Assembly: GCA_030765065.1 (NCBI GenBank)
Contig: CM060990.1
Coordinates: forward strand, 498,160,190-498,224,189
Length of the DNA stretch: 64,000 nt
Source: Deroplatys truncata
Taxonomy: Eukaryota > Arthropoda > Insecta > Mantodea > Mantidae
Direction of reading: 5' to 3'
Made by a program: the position numbers and the translations under genes. The notes under the pieces were generated by a model. The model was not told the origin of the DNA, did not search any database, and saw nothing but the letters and a program-made list of their open reading frames with translations. Each line of letters starts with the position of its first letter. Within the stretch, counting starts at the first letter, position 1. This document shows, one piece after another, positions 60,910 through 64,000 of this stretch.

Positions 60910-63025
60910 GACCTGTTAGTTACACGAAATTAGTATAAAATATGGATAAGCTAGTAACAGTGATGACAATTTGAAATTATACAGAAACCTTGAGTCGCAA
61001 TTGAAACACTTAACATCACCTGCATGTTTTACAACTAGACCGGTTTCAGGAGCTAATTGCTCCCATCATCGAAAGTAGGTAGCTGACTGGTTCCTCGTGG
61101 TGTTGTCCCATAAGCGTCTCTGTGTGGTGAAATCTGATGTAGTGGTTAAACTCCATAGTGAGTTCAGTAGCGGCAATTCAGAATTCATCACATGGTGTTT
61201 CTGTTTTGTGATTAATAATGTTTCCCAAATATCGTTCCACGATATTCTGTGTTGAAATTTTGTACCTGTGGCCTTACTTCCATTTCCACCAATTTTTATA
61301 ATATGAAGTAAGAGTAGCACGTGGTCGTCGACATTGCATAATATGAAGTAAAAACACCACGTGGTCGTCAATAGGGAAGCTTGCTTATATGACCTGTTAA
61401 CCACAAGACATTAGTATAAAGTAAGGATAAGCTAGTAACAGTGAAGTGAATTTTAAATTATATAGAAACGTTGAGCCGCAATTGAAACACTTATCATCAC
61501 TTACATGTTTTACAACTTGACGGGTTTCAGGAGCTAATTGCTCCCAACATCGGAAGTAGCTGACAGGTTCTTCGTGGTGTTGTCCCATATGCGTCTGTGT
61601 GTGGTGGAATCTGATGTAGTGATTAAACTTCATAGTGGTTTCTGTGGCGGATATTCAAAATTCATCACACGGTGTTTATGTTTTGTGATTAATAACTTTT
61701 CCCAAGTATCGTTCCACGGAATTCTGTGTTGAAATTATGTAACACTAGTCTTACCTCCATTTCCGCCGATTTTCCATATTATAAAGTAACAGTATTACGA
61801 AGTCGTCAACACGGAAGTTGAGGTTGTACAACTTGACCTGTTAGTCACACGAAATTGGTATAAAATGTTGAATTGTAATTTTAATTGAGTTTTACAAATG
61901 GACGCTCTTTAACAGCTGTGGTCCTTAGCGTCCCAATCTATATTGGGCATGAAATACCGGAAATTTTGCTCAGAGGCGTCTCTATCAGCCTTGAGGTTCT
62001 TTTACGTGCCGTAAATCTACGACACGTAACCACCGGCTTTTCTTTCTCTCCGGAGGAAGCCATGCTAAGGATTTTTACGCCCGAGAAAATCCATCGCCCT
62101 CCGCCGGGTTTTAACCCGCGATCTCGGGAGCTGAAGGCTAGCATGGTAACCACTATACCATGGAGGTCGACTAGTATAAAGTATGGATAGTTTAGTAAAA
62201 TGATGTAAATTTGAAATTATATAGAAAATTTGTGCCGGTATTGAAACACCTCTCATCACTTACATGTTTTGCAACTTGACCAGTTTCAGGGACTAATTTC
62301 CTCCATCTGTAAAGGTGATCGACTGGTTCCTCGTGGAGTTGTCCCGAATGCATCTGTGTGTGATGGAACCTGGTGTAGTGATTAAACTCCATACTGTGTT
62401 CGGTTGTGGCTTTTAAAGTTCATAACATGCTGTTTATGCTTTGTGATTAACAACCTTTCCCAAGTATTGCTCCAACGACTTCTGTATTGAAATTATGTAA
62501 CTCTGGTCTTGCCGACATTTTCGTCAATATTTCATAAAATAAGTAAAAGTACCACGTGGTCGACAAGAAGGAAGTTTCTTATATGACCATTTAGTCACAC
62601 GAATCTAGTATAAAATATGGATACGCTAGTAATAGTGATGTGAAACACTTAACATCACTTACATGGTATACAACTTGACGGGTTTCAGAGGCTTATTGCT
62701 CCCATCTTCGAAAGTGGCGGAATGATTCCTTGTGGTGTTGTCCGTATACGTCTGTGTGTGGTGGAATATGGTGTAGTGATGAAACTCCATGATGTGTTCG
62801 GTGACGACAATTCAAACTTCATCACATGGTGCTTAGGTTTTGCGATTAGAAACTTTACCCGAGTACCGTTCCACTGAAATCCGTGTTGAAAATATGTAAC
62901 TCTAGCCTTAGCTCCATTTCTGTCAGTTTTTCATAATATGAAGTAAGAGTACCACGTGGTCGTCAACAGGAAGTTTGCTTATATGACCTGTTGGTCGCAC
63001 CAAAGTAGTATAAAATGTGGATTAC
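60910..63025. repeat. ~435-bp satellite, right block
   Basis: Resumes with GACCTGTTAGTTACACGAAATTAG in the same orientation as the left block. It contains about five units, one with a small internal duplication of the ACCACGTGGTCGTC segment (about 61,314-61,362), and a SINE insertion at 61,868-62,173. Confidence 0.93.
61868..62173 (-). mobile_element. tRNA-derived SINE inserted in the satellite
   Basis: On the minus strand the head has an A box TGGTATAGTGGTTACCATGC (62,141-62,160) and a B box GCGGGTTAAAACCC (about 62,106-62,119; one base off GGTTCAAAC), then about 200 bp of unrelated body with GGCACGTAAAAGAACC and an AT-rich tail. It interrupts the satellite, with GTATAAAATG on one side (61,858) and GTATAAAGTATGG on the other (62,174) as a plausible target duplication of about 10 bp. 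Insertion by LINE machinery is inferred. Confidence 0.75.
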
Positions 63026-63889
63026 CTATACTCGTTGCCAAAGAAGAAAGGAATTGACACTTAGCGAGAGAGAGAGAGGGAGAGGGAGAGAGAGAGAGGC
63101 GACGTTGCCGATTATCGTGACCACGTGGAGAGCGCCTTAAAATTGTATACGAACTCGACAGTGTTGCATCTGCATTGTAGGGCGGGTATTATTTATATGC
63201 GTATATGAATACAATATGCGTATATGCATCTGCATGCAAAGGACAGAATATGCAAGAATATATCTGTTAACAAGAGAGACATACCTGTGAAATATTGATA
63301 CTTATTCTAATGGGAAAATGGCACTGATTCTATCACAGAACATATTATTTCCTGTGATTGTCCTTTAGTTGGGATACCTTTACCAAATACATTTTATATG
63401 GTTACCGAGTACGCTCAGTTTTTCGTTGGCTCGCTGCCTCCGTAACCATTTTTTGGATATTGTTAAATATCCATTTTAAAATGTTAACACAATTTCAAAT
63501 ACTCACAACTCACGCACAGATACATGGACCTAAACACACCTAAACACAAAACAAATAACCGTACGTATAGAATGATGCAAAATAACTTGTTAGTACTCAG
63601 GCAATCTCTAAACTGATGTAAATACATTAAGCTGTGGCGACAGCAAAAGATAAGACGCAAAGTACAGATTACTGCACCTGCAACAGTCACTCACCAAGTA
63701 CGTCATACTAATCACGTGTTACAGTATCACAAACAAGATTTTTGCATCTATTGTTGCTATGGAAACGTCCTAGTTCTAATTGGTCCTTCTAATCAGTTTT
63801 ATCACGACCTCTAGACCTCCCATTCATTTAAAAATTTCCGACACGTGGTTAGTAACTGTCAATCACCTTTTGATTGGCGCCGACTATAG
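63026..63889. mobile_element. 864-bp non-autonomous element with terminal inverted repeats
   Basis: Begins CTATACTCGTTGCCAA and ends TTGGCGCCGACTATAG; the ends pair with three mismatches. It splits a satellite unit between TGGATTAC and TAACCGTGATG, where intact units read TGGATAAGCTAGTAAC. TA duplication (Tc1/mariner-like) is possible because CTATA lies at both ends. The interior has a GA-rich run (63,068-63,098) and no ORF of note. Confidence 0.65.
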
Positions 63890-64000
63890 TAACCGTGATG
63901 TAATTTGAAATTATATAGAAAATTTGAGTCGGAAATGAAACACCTAACATCACCTATATGTTTTATAATCTGACAGGTTTCAGGAACTAATTGCTATCAT
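63890..64000. repeat. ~435-bp satellite, continuing past the window
   Basis: TAACCGTGATGTAATTTGAAATTATATAGAAAATTTGAGTCGG matches the corresponding part of the other units, so the array extends beyond the right edge. Confidence 0.9.

Overview
This is eukaryotic, AT-rich, repeat-dominated nuclear DNA. The families present (Polinton/adintovirus remnants, piggyBac, Tc1/mariner-like DDE, hAT, an RNase H-bearing LINE, tRNA-derived SINEs, long satellites) point to an arthropod, most likely an insect; species is not determinable by eye. I find no convincing host protein-coding gene. Almost everything recognisable is mobile or satellite DNA, mostly decayed and often nested.

Layout. 1-1,045: 21-bp minisatellite. 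1,330-4,500: remnant of a Polinton/adintovirus-type element: PLA2-like domain plus virion-core-type ORF, two capsid-region fragments, and an intact 117-aa ORF on the minus strand. 4,560-8,230: local tandem repeats (short minisatellite, 412-bp pair, GT-rich tract, 142-bp and 114-bp arrays) and a promoter-like GC-richer patch near 5,300. 8,230-13,000: AT-rich DNA with old interspersed repeats. 13,040-36,400: a nest. A LINE (RT tail, RNase H, Cys-rich tail) is split by a DUF4817-type transposase pseudogene and by a piggyBac pseudogene; the piggyBac is itself split by a 17.2-kb near-perfect inverted repeat (17,865-35,049).

36,740-39,080: a DDE transposase pseudogene and a hAT-type C-terminal ORF, both minus. 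39,100-46,600: AT-rich, with a SINE-like piece and a fold-back MITE. 46,660 to the window end: a ~435-bp satellite interrupted by three insertions: a 12.2-kb palindromic Polinton (48,695-60,909) with two inverted, dead protein-primed DNA polymerase B genes, a tRNA-derived SINE (61,868-62,173) and an 864-bp element with terminal inverted repeats (63,026-63,889).

The main discovery candidates are the two giant hairpin-type insertions. Each is an inverted duplication over essentially its whole length, each is flanked by a short target-site duplication, and around each the target sequence (piggyBac ORF or satellite unit) resumes in the same orientation, which argues against an assembly fold-back artefact. 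The 12.2-kb one has Polinton hallmarks (AG...CT ends, 6-bp target duplication, PolB). The 17.2-kb one has no recognisable transposase, ends in a 149-bp unit that is itself an inverted repeat, and carries four outward-facing CCAAT/CRE/TATA-like promoter modules per arm. Protein-primed replication can in principle copy molecules with two identical ends, so the palindromic Polinton may be a fossil of such a replication by-product; that is inference.
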